DNA from: Microbacterium sp. zg-B185
GTDB taxonomy: Bacteria; Actinomycetota; Actinomycetes; Actinomycetales; Microbacteriaceae
Assembly: GCF_030246885.1 (NCBI RefSeq)
Contig: NZ_CP126739.1
Location: 1,984,001 to 2,048,000 of the forward strand
Direction: 5' to 3'
Length of the DNA stretch: 64,000 bases
In this document: positions 1-8,291 of the stretch, piece after piece
Layout: the number at the start of each line of letters is the position of its first letter
How positions within the stretch are numbered: the first letter of the stretch is position 1
Notes under the pieces: model-generated
Seen by the model: only the letters and a program-made list of their open reading frames with translations
Database searches by the model: none
Told to the model about the DNA's origin: nothing
Program-made: the position numbers and the translations under genes

Positions 1-1
1 C

Positions 2-148
2 GGCCCGGCAGCCGTCGGTCCGTACGAGACGACGCCGCCGCCCTCAGTGGCCGAGCGGGCCGACCGGGCGTGCCCCCTGTGCGGTCACCCGATGACGGCC
101 CACACGTTCGACCGATCCGGTCCCAAGCCGCTGATGCACTGCCCGTGA
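2..148 (+). CDS. C-terminal end of a small Cys-containing protein (5' truncated by window)
   Basis: An open frame with no start in the window runs to a TGA at 146-148. The visible 48 residues are Pro/Ala-rich and end in CPLCGHPM, a spacer, then HCP at the very C-terminus. A CxxCxH...HC arrangement suggests a small zinc-binding knuckle. It lies tail to tail with uvrB, 13 bases apart. I recall short proteins with this tail next to uvrB in Microbacteriaceae, but assign no function. The N-terminus is outside the window. Confidence 0.55.
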   Translation, partial: GPAAVGPYETTPPPSVAERADRACPLCGHPMTAHTFDRSGPKPLMHCP

Positions 149-161
149 CCGCCGGGCGCGC

Positions 162-2243
162 TCACGCATGCCCGGCGCGCTCCATGGCGCGCAGCTCCTT
201 CTTCATGTCCTGCACCTCGTCGCGCAGACGCGCCGCCAGTTCGAACTTCAGTTCGCCGGCGGCGACCAGCATCTGGTTGGACAGATCCGCGATCGTGGCC
301 TCGAGCTGATCGGCGCCCTCCGCGGCGATCCCCTCTCGGCGCAGGCGCGGCGTCGGGGACTTGCCCTTGCCGGACTTGGACATCGCGGCGTGCCGCCGAG
401 AGAGCATGTCGGCGGTGTCGGCGCCCTCCCGGGCCAGCACCTCGGTGATGTCGGCGATCCGCTTTCGCAGCGGTGTCGGATCGATGCCGTGCTCGAGGTT
501 GTACGCGACCTGCTTCTCGCGGCGCCGATCGGTCTCTCCGATCGCGGCCTTCATCGAGTCGGTGATGGTGTCGGCGTACATGTGCACCTCGCCGGAGACG
601 TTTCGAGCTGCCCGGCCGATGGTCTGGATCAGCGAGGTCCCGGAACGGAGGAATCCCTCTTTGTCGGCATCCAGGATCGCCACGAGGGAGACCTCCGGCA
701 GGTCCAGCCCCTCGCGGAGCAGATTGATCCCGACCAGCACGTCGTACACCCCGGCGCGCAGCTCGGTCAGCAGCTCAACGCGGCGCAGCGTGTCGACGTC
801 GGAGTGCAGATAGCGGACCCGGACTCCGTGCTCGCTGAGGAAGTCGGTCAGCTCCTCGGCCATCTTCTTGGTCAGCGTCGTGACCAGCACCCGCTCATCG
901 CGTTCGGCCCGCACGCGGATCTCCTCGAGCAGATCGTCGATCTGGCCCTTGGACGGCTTGACCACGATCTGCGGATCGACCAGCCCGGTCGGGCGGATGA
1001 TCTGCTCGACCACGCCGTCGGCGATGCCCATCTCGTACCGGCCCGGTGTCGCCGACAGGTACACGGTCTGACCGACGCGATTTTTGAACTCGTCCCAGCG
1101 CAGCGGCCGGTTGTCCATCGCACTGGGCAGGCGGAAACCGTGTTCGACGAGCGTGCGCTTGCGCGAGGCGTCGCCTTCGTACATGGCCCCGATCTGCGGG
1201 ACGGTGGCGTGCGATTCGTCGATCACGACGAGGAAGTCCTCGGGGAAGAAGTCCAGCAGGCAATGCGGCGCCTCGCCGGGTGCGCGTCCGTCGAGATGGC
1301 GCGAGTAGTTCTCGATGCCGGAGCAGAATCCGAGCTGCTGGAGCATCTCGAGGTCGAATGTGGTGCGCATGCGCAGGCGCTGCGCCTCGAGGAGCTTGCC
1401 CTGCGACTCCAGCTCCTTCAGACGGATGGCCAGCTCCGCTTCGATGGTGCCGATCGCCCGTTGCACGGTGTCGGTGCCGGCGACATAGTGCGAGGCCGGG
1501 AAGATCGGCACGGAGTCCAGCTTCTGCACGACGTCGCCGGTCAGCGGGTGCAGCATGTACAGCGCTTCGATCTCGTCGCCGAAGAGCTCGATTCGGATCG
1601 CATACTCCTCGTACACCGGGATGATCTCGATCGTGTCGCCGCGGACACGGAAGTTGCCGCGGGAGAAGTCGACGTCGTTGCGGTTGTACTGCATCGCGAT
1701 GAACTTGCGGATCAGGGCGTCGCGGTCGTACTGCTCCCCCACCTGCAGCGCGACCATCGCACGCAGATACTCCTCGGGCGCGCCGAGGCCGTAGATGCAC
1801 GAGACGGTGGAGACCACCACGACGTCCCGGCGGCTCAGCAGGGAGTTCGTGGTCGAGTGACGCAGGCGTTCGACTTCGGCGTTGACCGAGGAGTCCTTCT
1901 CGATGAAGGTGTCCGTCTGCGGCACGTACGCCTCGGGCTGGTAGTAGTCGTAGTACGAAACGAAGTACTCCACCGCGTTGTTGGGCATGAGGTCGCGGAA
2001 CTCATTGGCCAGCTGGGCCGCGAGGGTCTTGTTGTGCGCCAGCACCAGGGTGGGTCGCTGCACCTGTTCGATGAGCCAGGCCGTGGTCGCCGACTTGCCC
2101 GTTCCGGTGGCACCGAGCAGCACCACGTCCGTCTCACCCGCGTTGATACGGGCTGTCAGTTCGGCGATCGCCTGCGGCTGATCCCCCGAGGGGACGTATT
2201 CGCTGACGACCTCGAATGGCCGCACGGATCGTGTCGTCTGCAT
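162..2243 (-). CDS. uvrB: Excinuclease ABC subunit UvrB
   Basis: UvrB is the DNA-damage verification helicase of nucleotide excision repair; it is loaded by UvrA and recruits UvrC for incision. The 693 residues carry a Walker A motif GATGTGKS at about 44-51, the Tyr-rich beta-hairpin ([10 protein letters not shown], about 97-106) that clamps DNA, the DESHAT Walker B box, and a C-terminal UVR domain (about 648-690) for UvrC binding. Length is normal for the family. The ATG at 2243 has no Shine-Dalgarno but sits 6 bases after a TAGCCT -10 hexamer, so the transcript is probably leaderless. No LexA box was recognised. Confidence 0.98.
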   Translation of the reverse strand: MQTTRSVRPFEVVSEYVPSGDQPQAIAELTARINAGETDVVLLGATGTGKSATTAWLIEQVQRPTLVLAHNKTLAAQLANEFRDLMPNNAVEYFVSYYDYYQPEAYVPQTDTFIEKDSSVNAEVERLRHSTTNSLLSRRDVVVVSTVSCIYGLGAPEEYLRAMVALQVGEQYDRDALIRKFIAMQYNRNDVDFSRGNFRVRGDTIEIIPVYEEYAIRIELFGDEIEALYMLHPLTGDVVQKLDSVPIFPASHYVAGTDTVQRAIGTIEAELAIRLKELESQGKLLEAQRLRMRTTFDLEMLQQLGFCSGIENYSRHLDGRAPGEAPHCLLDFFPEDFLVVIDESHATVPQIGAMYEGDASRKRTLVEHGFRLPSAMDNRPLRWDEFKNRVGQTVYLSATPGRYEMGIADGVVEQIIRPTGLVDPQIVVKPSKGQIDDLLEEIRVRAERDERVLVTTLTKKMAEELTDFLSEHGVRVRYLHSDVDTLRRVELLTELRAGVYDVLVGINLLREGLDLPEVSLVAILDADKEGFLRSGTSLIQTIGRAARNVSGEVHMYADTITDSMKAAIGETDRRREKQVAYNLEHGIDPTPLRKRIADITEVLAREGADTADMLSRRHAAMSKSGKGKSPTPRLRREGIAAEGADQLEATIADLSNQMLVAAGELKFELAARLRDEVQDMKKELRAMERAGHA

Positions 2244-2249
2244 CAGTCC

Positions 2250-2255
2250 AGGCTA
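2250..2255 (-). promoter_or_regulatory. -10 box of uvrB (leaderless)
   Basis: TAGCCT on the minus strand followed by exactly 6 bases and the uvrB ATG. Transcription would begin at or next to the A of the start codon. Confidence 0.5.
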
Positions 2256-2290
2256 AACGCGTCCTCGGACATCACGGCGGACGTTCGCCG

Positions 2291-2953
2291 TCAGCCGAAG
2301 CCGCCGCCCCCGTCGAAGCCGCCGCCGAACCCTCCGGCGTCGAAGCCGCCGGAGTAGCCGCCGCCGTCGTAGCCGCCGCCGTATCCGCCGCCGTCGAATC
2401 CGCCGTGCCCGGCTGCGTCGATTCCCCCCGCGCCGGGACTGACCATCTCACCCAGCCAGCCGGGCTGGTCGCCGAGGATCAGCGAACCGGCGCCGACCGT
2501 GAAGTACGTCATCACCGACGTCGCCCCGACGAACTGGTACGCGACCAGGGCCATGACACCGGTCTGCATCATCACTTCACGCGGGTCGACGTACTCCCTG
2601 CGATCGGCGACCGCGGTCCTGGCCCTGACCGCGTCCTCGGCCGCGGCATCCGGTGCGCCGCCGGCTGCCGCGTGGCCCATGCGCCGTTCCTCGGCTCGTC
2701 TGACCAGCTTCGCCAGGATCGAGGGGTCCTCCGGCGAAGCGTTCTGCTCGGCCGCCGACATGAAGGGGCGCAGCTGCTCGAACATCTCGCGCCGACGTGC
2801 CACCGGCACGTCGGCGAACGCGGAGGCATGGGCGCTTTCGATGACGCTCGCGGGAAGGGTGTTCAGCAGGTACACGTAGCGCGAGATCTGCTCTTCCTCG
2901 CTGACCGCCGTGTAGGGGCTCCTGCGTCTGCGGAACCTCGACAGAATGCCCAT
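2291..2953 (-). CDS. Hypothetical protein with a Gly-rich tail
   Basis: A 220-residue protein of unknown function. The start is set by GGAGGT five bases before the ATG at 2953; longer readings into coaE are not supported. The N-terminal half is charged and helical (FRRRRSPYT, then a segment with many Glu/Arg/Ala). Around residues 125-155 lies a hydrophobic stretch (MMQTGVMALVAYQFVG) that could be one membrane segment. The last ~50 residues are a low-complexity tail of GGFDGGGY/GGYDGGGYS repeats, as in many actinobacterial envelope proteins. It sits 29 bases downstream of coaE on the same strand, so it is probably co-transcribed with it. Confidence 0.75.
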   Translation of the reverse strand: MGILSRFRRRRSPYTAVSEEEQISRYVYLLNTLPASVIESAHASAFADVPVARRREMFEQLRPFMSAAEQNASPEDPSILAKLVRRAEERRMGHAAAGGAPDAAAEDAVRARTAVADRREYVDPREVMMQTGVMALVAYQFVGATSVMTYFTVGAGSLILGDQPGWLGEMVSPGAGGIDAAGHGGFDGGGYGGGYDGGGYSGGFDAGGFGGGFDGGGGFG

Positions 2954-2982
2954 GGCGCACCTCCGTTGCTGCGGGTTCCAGG

Positions 2983-3594
2983 CTACTCGCGAGAGGTCTG
3001 CTGAGACAGCCTCATCCAGAGCTCGTCGGTCTGGCGCACGGTGTCTTCGAGCGATCCGGCGGTGTCGATCACGACGTCGGCGATCGCCAACCGCTCCCTG
3101 TCGGAGACCTGCGATGCGATGCGGGCCGCGGCCTCCTGCTCGGACAGCCCTCGCAGCTCCACCAGGCGACGTCGGCGCACGTCGGCCGGCGCATGCGCCA
3201 CGACGATCAGGTCCCACGGGTCGCCCAGGCGCGCTTCGGCCAGCAGCGGCACGTCATAGACGACGACTGCGTCGGGGTCGGCCGCGAACGCGGCCGCGAA
3301 CTGCCGCTGCGACTCGACCCGCACGGCGGGGTGCACGATCGCGTTCAGCCGCGAGACGGCGGCGGGGTCGCCGAAGACGCGCGCGCCCAGCGCAGCGCGG
3401 TCGAGCGAGCCGTCGGGGCGCAGCATCACCTCGCCGAACTCGCCGGAGATGGCCGCGAGCACCGGGGAACCGGGCTCTTGGACGCTGCGCACGACCAGGT
3501 CGGCGTCCACGACCACGGCTCCGTGCTGGGCGAGGTGCCGTGCGATGGTGGACTTTCCGGACGCGATGCCTCCGGTGAGGGCGACGAGTGGCAT
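2983..3594 (-). CDS. coaE: Dephospho-CoA kinase
   Basis: CoaE phosphorylates the 3'-hydroxyl of dephospho-CoA with ATP, the last step of CoA synthesis in the cytoplasm. The 203-residue protein opens with the P-loop GGIASGKST (residues 8-16). It keeps the family's D-A-D-x-V-V-R segment after the first strand (DADLVVR), the conserved HP box (NAIVHPAVR) and the DVPLLAE motif of the CoA-binding region. Length is typical of single-domain actinobacterial CoaE without the extra UPF0157 domain. No Shine-Dalgarno is visible at the ATG, and the upstream CATCCT is only a weak -10. Confidence 0.97.
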   Translation of the reverse strand: MPLVALTGGIASGKSTIARHLAQHGAVVVDADLVVRSVQEPGSPVLAAISGEFGEVMLRPDGSLDRAALGARVFGDPAAVSRLNAIVHPAVRVESQRQFAAAFAADPDAVVVYDVPLLAEARLGDPWDLIVVAHAPADVRRRRLVELRGLSEQEAAARIASQVSDRERLAIADVVIDTAGSLEDTVRQTDELWMRLSQQTSRE

Positions 3595-3978
3595 GCATCG
3601 AGGATGCCATGCTCAGAACTTTGGGGAGTCCTGAGGAGCTCCTGAGCCGGAATTGAGTCCGGCCGCGTATCGTCGGTTGCACCCGAAGGAAGCAGATCCT
3701 GGGACGGCCTCTGGGGGAGGATATGCGATGACAGGCGGACGCGATCGTGCGACGCCTGGATCTCGCGCCGTCCGTCCGCGTCACGCAGCGCAGCTGCGAC
3801 GTGCAGGATCTGGTTTCGGTACGGCGGGATGGCGATCGTGGGGGCGATCGCCATCCCACACCGTTCCTCTGGCGCCGTGATGAGCGACCCGGACAGGAAG
3901 TTTCAGGCCGCCTTCTGGGATATCATTACCGACGTTCAGGCGCCGGCCATCGAGTCGTCCGCGCCGGAGGGTGCGAAA
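3595..3978. other. 384-base intergenic region between coaE and the response regulator
   Basis: This is the divergent spacer between coaE (minus) and the response regulator (plus). It contains a 10-base palindrome AGGAGCTCCT (3634-3643) and a strong Shine-Dalgarno (GGGGGAGG) before an ATG at 3728. From there a 50-codon frame ends at 3880 and overlaps an ATG in the regulator frame. Third-position GC falls just before 3979, which favours non-coding DNA or a leader there. I see no convincing -35/-10 pair. Confidence 0.4.
3728..3880 (+). CDS. Possible 50-codon leader peptide ahead of the response regulator
   Basis: The frame begins at an ATG preceded by GGGGGAGG, a strong ribosome site. It runs 50 codons and stops at 3878-3880, whose last A starts an in-frame ATG of the response regulator. 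That arrangement would allow translational coupling. The peptide is Arg/Gly/Ser-rich without a recognisable motif, so it may not be a real protein. I list it because the ribosome site is better than that of the ATG at 3880. Confidence 0.2.
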   Translation: MTGGRDRATPGSRAVRPRHAAQLRRAGSGFGTAGWRSWGRSPSHTVPLAP

Positions 3979-4725
3979 GTGGACGAAGCACGCGTCGCGG
4001 TGGTGATCGAGGATGAAGAAGACATCCGGTCGCTGCTGTCTGCCGTCCTGTCGCAGGCAGGATTCGCCGTGCACGCGGGTGCCACCGGCGAGGAGGGTCT
4101 GACGCTGGTCCGCACGCACTCGCCGCTGGTGACGACCCTGGACGTCAACATGCCCGGCATGGACGGCTTCGAGACGGCGAAGCGGATCCGCGCGATCAGC
4201 ACCACCTACATCGTCATGCTCAGCGCGCGCACCGAGGAGATCGATGCGCTGCAGGGCTTGGAAGCCGGTGCGGACGACTACGTGGCCAAACCGTTCCGCC
4301 CCCGTGAGTTGCGCGCGCGGATCGACGCGATGCTGCGGCGGCCGCGACACCACCTCGCGACCGGATCCTCCCCCGCCCCCGACAACGTGGACGCCTCCCC
4401 GGTGGGCTGGCTGGAGCACCAGGGCGTGCGGCTGAACCCGCAGACCCGCGTCGTGACGCTCGAGGGGACAGGCCTGGACCTCACCCGCAGCGAGTTCGAC
4501 ATTCTCGCGGAGCTTCTGCGCTCCGGCCGTCGCGTGCGCGCCAAGTCCGACCTGGCCACGATGCTGCGCGGCGAGCAGGTCACCGGCACCGAGTTCTTCA
4601 GCGACAGCGATGCGCGCGCGATCGAGGTGCACGTGGCGAACCTGCGTCGCAAGCTCGGCGAGTCGCCCGCGAGTCCCCGCTGGATCGAGACGGTCCGCGG
4701 AGTCGGCTACCGCCTGACGGCCTGA
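3979..4725 (+). CDS. OmpR/PhoB-type response regulator
   Basis: A DNA-binding response regulator of about 248 residues. The receiver domain has the acidic pair IEDEED (about 10-15), phosphoacceptor Asp55 in TLDVNMPGMDG and Lys104 in YVAKPF. The C-terminal winged helix (about 150-248) ends in the typical VHVANLRRKLGE...IETVRGVGYRL pattern. I chose GTG 3979 because GGAGGG lies 8 bases upstream and it begins just before the receiver. An in-frame ATG at 3880 would add 33 residues of unlike composition. The gene ends 3 bases from the convergent membrane/GGDEF-like gene that follows the histidine kinase, so that kinase is the likely partner even though the two are on opposite strands. Confidence 0.93.
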   Translation: MDEARVAVVIEDEEDIRSLLSAVLSQAGFAVHAGATGEEGLTLVRTHSPLVTTLDVNMPGMDGFETAKRIRAISTTYIVMLSARTEEIDALQGLEAGADDYVAKPFRPRELRARIDAMLRRPRHHLATGSSPAPDNVDASPVGWLEHQGVRLNPQTRVVTLEGTGLDLTRSEFDILAELLRSGRRVRAKSDLATMLRGEQVTGTEFFSDSDARAIEVHVANLRRKLGESPASPRWIETVRGVGYRLTA

Positions 4726-4728
4726 GCC

Positions 4729-5913
4729 CTACTCGGCCTCGCCGACGAGGATCGAGGTGTCCACGCTGGTCGCGGCGCGCCGCGCCGCGCCGCGCGCGAC
4801 GGCGGACAGCGCCTGCGGGTCGTAGCCGGTCGTGTCGCTCAGCGCGACGCCCACCCCGACGACCGGTATCACCGCGCCCAGGGCGCCGTCGGCGCCGACG
4901 GCGCCCAGATCATCGAACAGCCCGCGGTAGATGGCCCCGGCTTGACGGCGCGCTTCCCGGGGGGATTCCATCAGGCCTCCGACCAGAAGTCCACCCGGCC
5001 CGTCCTCGGCGACGAAGGCGTTCGAGGGCGCGTGGCGGCGCACACCGGCGCGCCAGGTCTCGGTCACGGTGCGGGCCACATCGCTGCCGAAGGCCGTGGA
5101 GATCTGCTCGAGGTCGTCGATGCGCACCGCGATGACCCCGATCAGTTCCGACCGGTGGCCAGCCCGCTCGGCGAGGTCCTCCAGCGCGCCGAGGAACACG
5201 TCCTGCGCCAGAATGCCGTCACGGGTGCCGAACCCGGGGGGGCGGAGGTGAGCGCGCATCGGCGCGCGGGGGGCGCGCAGGACGGAGGTGGCGACGACCG
5301 CGACGATGGAAAGGGTCACCGTGACGAAGCTGGCCGCCACCGTGCCGAACGCATTCTGGAACAGGTCGCTGTCCACTCCGGATGTGAAGTAGACGATCGT
5401 CCTGCCGAGGAAGAACAGCGACTGGACGCCGAACACCGCCGACAGCGCCCAGGCGGTGCGCGAGGAGCCCAGTTCCCCGCGCACGCACTCCCACGACGCG
5501 GCGCCGGCGAGCACCATCAGCGGGATGAACATCCACAGCGCCCCGGCCCAATCGCCTCCGTCCGGGCCTGCCACGTAGACCGAGCCGGCCGCGGCCACGC
5601 TGGTGGCGGCCACCACGACCGCGGGCCAGTCGGTGCGGTGATCGTTGAAGCGACGGCATCCGAGCCACATGCAGCCGGTGCCGGCCACGAAGGCGCCGTT
5701 CCCGACGGCCACGGCCCACCAGGCCTCCGGAGACCGAGCCCAGATGAGGTACGCCAGCGTCGTGAGCATCGCGGCGAGGAAGCCGAGGGCCCAGAGGCGC
5801 CCGGCGCCTTCATCGCGACGCAGCAGCGTGCCGACGATGAAGAGGAGGCCACTGACGTTGACCACCAGCGCGCTCATCACCAGCACGCTGGCGAGGTCGA
5901 GGGCGAGGTTCAT
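4729..5913 (-). CDS. Membrane protein with degenerate GGDEF-like domain
   Basis: The 394-residue protein starts with about seven hydrophobic helices (residues 8-220), the first being LASVLVMSALVVNVSGLLFIV. A cytoplasmic domain of about 150 residues follows. The latter has the fold signature of diguanylate cyclases (AVRIDDLEQISTAFGSD, then paired strands), but where GGDEF should be it reads EDGPGGLLVGG. Cyclase activity is therefore unlikely, and a sensory or c-di-GMP-related role is only inference. The ATG at 5911-5913 overlaps the kinase stop codon (ATGA), so the two are translationally coupled and probably form one signalling unit. Confidence 0.75.
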   Translation of the reverse strand: MNLALDLASVLVMSALVVNVSGLLFIVGTLLRRDEGAGRLWALGFLAAMLTTLAYLIWARSPEAWWAVAVGNGAFVAGTGCMWLGCRRFNDHRTDWPAVVVAATSVAAAGSVYVAGPDGGDWAGALWMFIPLMVLAGAASWECVRGELGSSRTAWALSAVFGVQSLFFLGRTIVYFTSGVDSDLFQNAFGTVAASFVTVTLSIVAVVATSVLRAPRAPMRAHLRPPGFGTRDGILAQDVFLGALEDLAERAGHRSELIGVIAVRIDDLEQISTAFGSDVARTVTETWRAGVRRHAPSNAFVAEDGPGGLLVGGLMESPREARRQAGAIYRGLFDDLGAVGADGALGAVIPVVGVGVALSDTTGYDPQALSAVARGAARRAATSVDTSILVGEAE

Positions 5914-7589
5914 GCGGGGGTCCCTTCCGGGGCTGTTGCGGGGAGTTTGACGATGAAGGTCGTACCGACGCCGGGCGCGCTGTGCAGGCCGAGCTCGCCG
6001 CCGTGCGCGCGCACGATGTCCCTGCTGATCGCAAGACCCAGCCCGGTGCCCGCACGCCGCGACGGTCCAGCCTTGTAGAAGCGCTGGAACAGGCGGGCGC
6101 GCTCGGACTCGGTCAGGCCGGTGCCCGTGTCGCGGACCAGGATCCAGCTGGAGACCCCGTCGCCGGTGGTGCCGAGGAAGACCGTCCCGCCCTCGCGGTT
6201 GTAGGTGATCGCGTTGGAGAGGAGATTGTCCACGACCTGGCGGATGCGCAGCGGATCGGCCCAGAGGATGGCCTCCTCCAGGCCGCTCGTGTCGATGGTG
6301 ATCGATCTGCCTGCCGCGCGCGGGGCCAGCGCCTCCGCCGACGCCCGGACGATGTCGCGCGCGTCCGTGGGCACGGGCGAGAGGGACGCCGCGACCGACG
6401 TGGACGTGCTCGAGGCCGCCAGGATGTCGGCGATGATCCGCAGCAGGCGTTCCGCGTTGCGCTCGGCGATGTCCAGGTTCGACCGCACGTGGTCGGGAAG
6501 CTCCGGATCCTCGATGGCGAGGTCCAGGTAGCCCAGTATCGAGGTCAGCGGGGTGCGCAGCTCGTGCGAGACCGAGGCGACCAGGTCCTCCCTGGCCCGC
6601 AGTGCGTTCAGCTCCGCGGTCACGTCGCGCGAGACCAGGACGGCTCCGGCATCCTGCCCGGACGAATCGGTCAGGCGGCGTGCGGTGATGCTGAGCGCCT
6701 GCCGCGGCCCCGGCTCCCCGCCGAACCACACGATCTGGCCGTCGAACGCCTCGCCGCGCAGCGCGCGCTCGAGCGGCAGCTCCTCCCGCGGCAGAGCGGT
6801 GCGCCCGTCGTCGCGGAACGCGGGGACATCGCCGGCGGCGTCCTCCACCGGAAGGACGATCTGCTGCAGTCGGCCGTGTGCCTCGTTCGTCACGGCGACC
6901 TGGCCGTCCGGCGCGATGCGGATCACGCCGAAGTCGACGGCATCCAGCACCTCCGTCAGCTCCTGCTCTTGTCGGCGGGTGCGCTCCAGCAGCCGCCGCA
7001 GCAGGTGCGACTGCTTGGCCAGCAGCATCCGCTGGGCATCCGAGCGGCGTGCGGACAGGTGGCTGGTGGTGGCCACCGCGATCAGCACCAGCGGCAGCAG
7101 CAGCGTCGCATACGTGAAGTGCTGGTTCAGGGCCGTCAGCAGCGCGGCGATGCCGACCCCTGCCACGACCACCGCGATCAGCCCGAACAGTCCGAACCCG
7201 GCTGCCAGCCACGTGGTCGGAAAGATCCAGAGCAGTCCGAGCGCGGATCCCGGAGCCGACACCTGGATCAGCGTGATGGCGACGATGTCCACGGCCGGCA
7301 CCAGTGCCACCCAGCCGGGGGCCACTCGGTTCCACGGGATCACCAGCGTCGCACCGGTGACGACGGCGATGACGACCACCCCGGTGAAGAACAGCACCAC
7401 ATCGCCCGCGAACGGCCCGAACGCGATCATGAAGGCGAGCGCGAAGACGACCGACCCCAGCAGGAGCTGGTTCAGCGTCGCAGCCCGGGCACGGGTGCGG
7501 TCGACGAAGTCCTCCTGCAGCCACGTCAAGCGGCGGGCGCGCGGATGGGGCACCGGCTCCTCCGGGACGGTCTGGGTTGCAACGGCCAT
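5910..7589 (-). CDS. Membrane sensor histidine kinase with PAS domain
   Basis: A 559-residue sensor kinase. About six hydrophobic helices fill residues 40-190, then come a linker coiled coil (LLRRLLERTRRQEQELTEV) and a PAS-like region (about 215-335). The dimerisation box SVSHELRTPLTSILGY carries the phospho-His, and the HATPase domain has N box NLLSNAITYN, G1 DTGTGL and G2 GTGLGLAIS. It should sense a membrane or cytoplasmic cue and phosphorylate the regulator at 3979-4725. The ATG at 7589 was chosen because TACCGT lies 6 bases upstream (leaderless), and upstream residues are low-quality Arg/Gly sequence. Confidence 0.95.
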   Translation of the reverse strand: MAVATQTVPEEPVPHPRARRLTWLQEDFVDRTRARAATLNQLLLGSVVFALAFMIAFGPFAGDVVLFFTGVVVIAVVTGATLVIPWNRVAPGWVALVPAVDIVAITLIQVSAPGSALGLLWIFPTTWLAAGFGLFGLIAVVVAGVGIAALLTALNQHFTYATLLLPLVLIAVATTSHLSARRSDAQRMLLAKQSHLLRRLLERTRRQEQELTEVLDAVDFGVIRIAPDGQVAVTNEAHGRLQQIVLPVEDAAGDVPAFRDDGRTALPREELPLERALRGEAFDGQIVWFGGEPGPRQALSITARRLTDSSGQDAGAVLVSRDVTAELNALRAREDLVASVSHELRTPLTSILGYLDLAIEDPELPDHVRSNLDIAERNAERLLRIIADILAASSTSTSVAASLSPVPTDARDIVRASAEALAPRAAGRSITIDTSGLEEAILWADPLRIRQVVDNLLSNAITYNREGGTVFLGTTGDGVSSWILVRDTGTGLTESERARLFQRFYKAGPSRRAGTGLGLAISRDIVRAHGGELGLHSAPGVGTTFIVKLPATAPEGTPA

Positions 7590-7595
7590 ACCGCG

Positions 7596-7601
7596 ACGGT
7601 A
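7596..7601 (-). promoter_or_regulatory. -10 box of the histidine kinase operon (leaderless)
   Basis: TACCGT on the minus strand, 6 bases before the ATG at 7589. No ribosome site is present. Confidence 0.5.
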
Positions 7602-7636
7602 ACGGATGCCGCCGCCCCTGCGCCCCGGAAACGGCG

Positions 7637-8185
7637 TCAGCCCCGGAGCGCCGCAGCCTCGCTGAGCCATCGCGCGTAGAGATCCCAGGGATCCTGCGCC
7701 CCACATCGCACCGTCTCGATGTGCGCGCGCAGCCGGTCCGACAGGCGGAACCACTCCGTGCGATCGAATCGTTCGTCCAGGAACTGCGCGTGTCGGCGAT
7801 GCTCGAGGCGACGGTCGCCACGCTCGAATCCGAGCAGGTCGTCATGGCGGATGGCGGCCAGCCGTTGCCGCGGGTTGCCGCTGGTGCCGATCTTCACCCG
7901 ATCCTCGAACCGGAGGTAGTACACCACGTCCACGCGCGGCGGCGGCAGCTCGGCGTCGACCAGCTCGCCGTGCGTCCACTCGCACACGGCGCAGAGCCAG
8001 CCGGAGGGGAAGCGGACTCCGAGGCGCGAGCCGCACAGACGGCACGGAGCCGGCAGGAGGTCAGGGGCGCCGAGTTCGCGGCTCGCCCATTCCGCCGCCA
8101 CGACGAGGTGAGGCTCGCACAGATCGAGCGGGGCATCCGGCGGCGCGGGGCTGCGGCAGCCGTCGATCACGCAGCAGGTGGGCAC
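7637..8185 (-). CDS. Zinc-ribbon plus GIY-YIG/T5orf172-type protein
   Basis: A 182-residue protein with an N-terminal Cys-rich part (C4, C5, C10, C23, then C48xxC51 and C65xxC68), which looks like two small zinc sites. It is followed by VVYYLRFEDRVKIGTSGNP...RLAAI (about 87-112), the signature of the T5orf172/MUG113 branch of the GIY-YIG nuclease fold. The downstream E-x-x-x-H-x-x-F region and the EWFRLSDRLRAHI helix fit the same family. Function is unknown; it could bind or nick nucleic acid. The start is GTG 8185, 6 bases after TAGCAT, with no Shine-Dalgarno. Confidence 0.85.
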   Translation of the reverse strand: MPTCCVIDGCRSPAPPDAPLDLCEPHLVVAAEWASRELGAPDLLPAPCRLCGSRLGVRFPSGWLCAVCEWTHGELVDAELPPPRVDVVYYLRFEDRVKIGTSGNPRQRLAAIRHDDLLGFERGDRRLEHRRHAQFLDERFDRTEWFRLSDRLRAHIETVRCGAQDPWDLYARWLSEAAALRG

Positions 8186-8191
8186 GTCCGC

Positions 8192-8197
8192 ATGCTA
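8192..8197 (-). promoter_or_regulatory. -10 box of the GIY-YIG-type gene (leaderless)
   Basis: TAGCAT on the minus strand followed by 6 bases and the GTG start at 8185. Confidence 0.45.
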
Positions 8198-8238
8198 CGC
8201 GGGAGGCCGGACACCGCTTGCCGACCACGGCGGCAACG

Positions 8239-8272
8239 GCGAAGGCCGCCACCCGGGGGTGACGGCCTTCGC
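8239..8272 (-). terminator. Hairpin terminator after rpsA
   Basis: A perfect 10-base stem (GCGAAGGCCG / CGGCCTTCGC) with a 14-base loop begins 19 bases after the rpsA stop. There is no T-run, as is usual in GC-rich actinobacteria. It also separates rpsA from the next gene on the same strand. Confidence 0.7.
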
Positions 8273-8291
8273 TGTGTGCAACTGCTGAGGA

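Noticed and set aside
168-2357. A 729-codon open frame antisense to uvrB
   Set aside because: It mirrors the uvrB reading frame, has no ribosome site and its sequence is Arg/Asp/Leu/Val-rich without domains. It is a GC-skew shadow.
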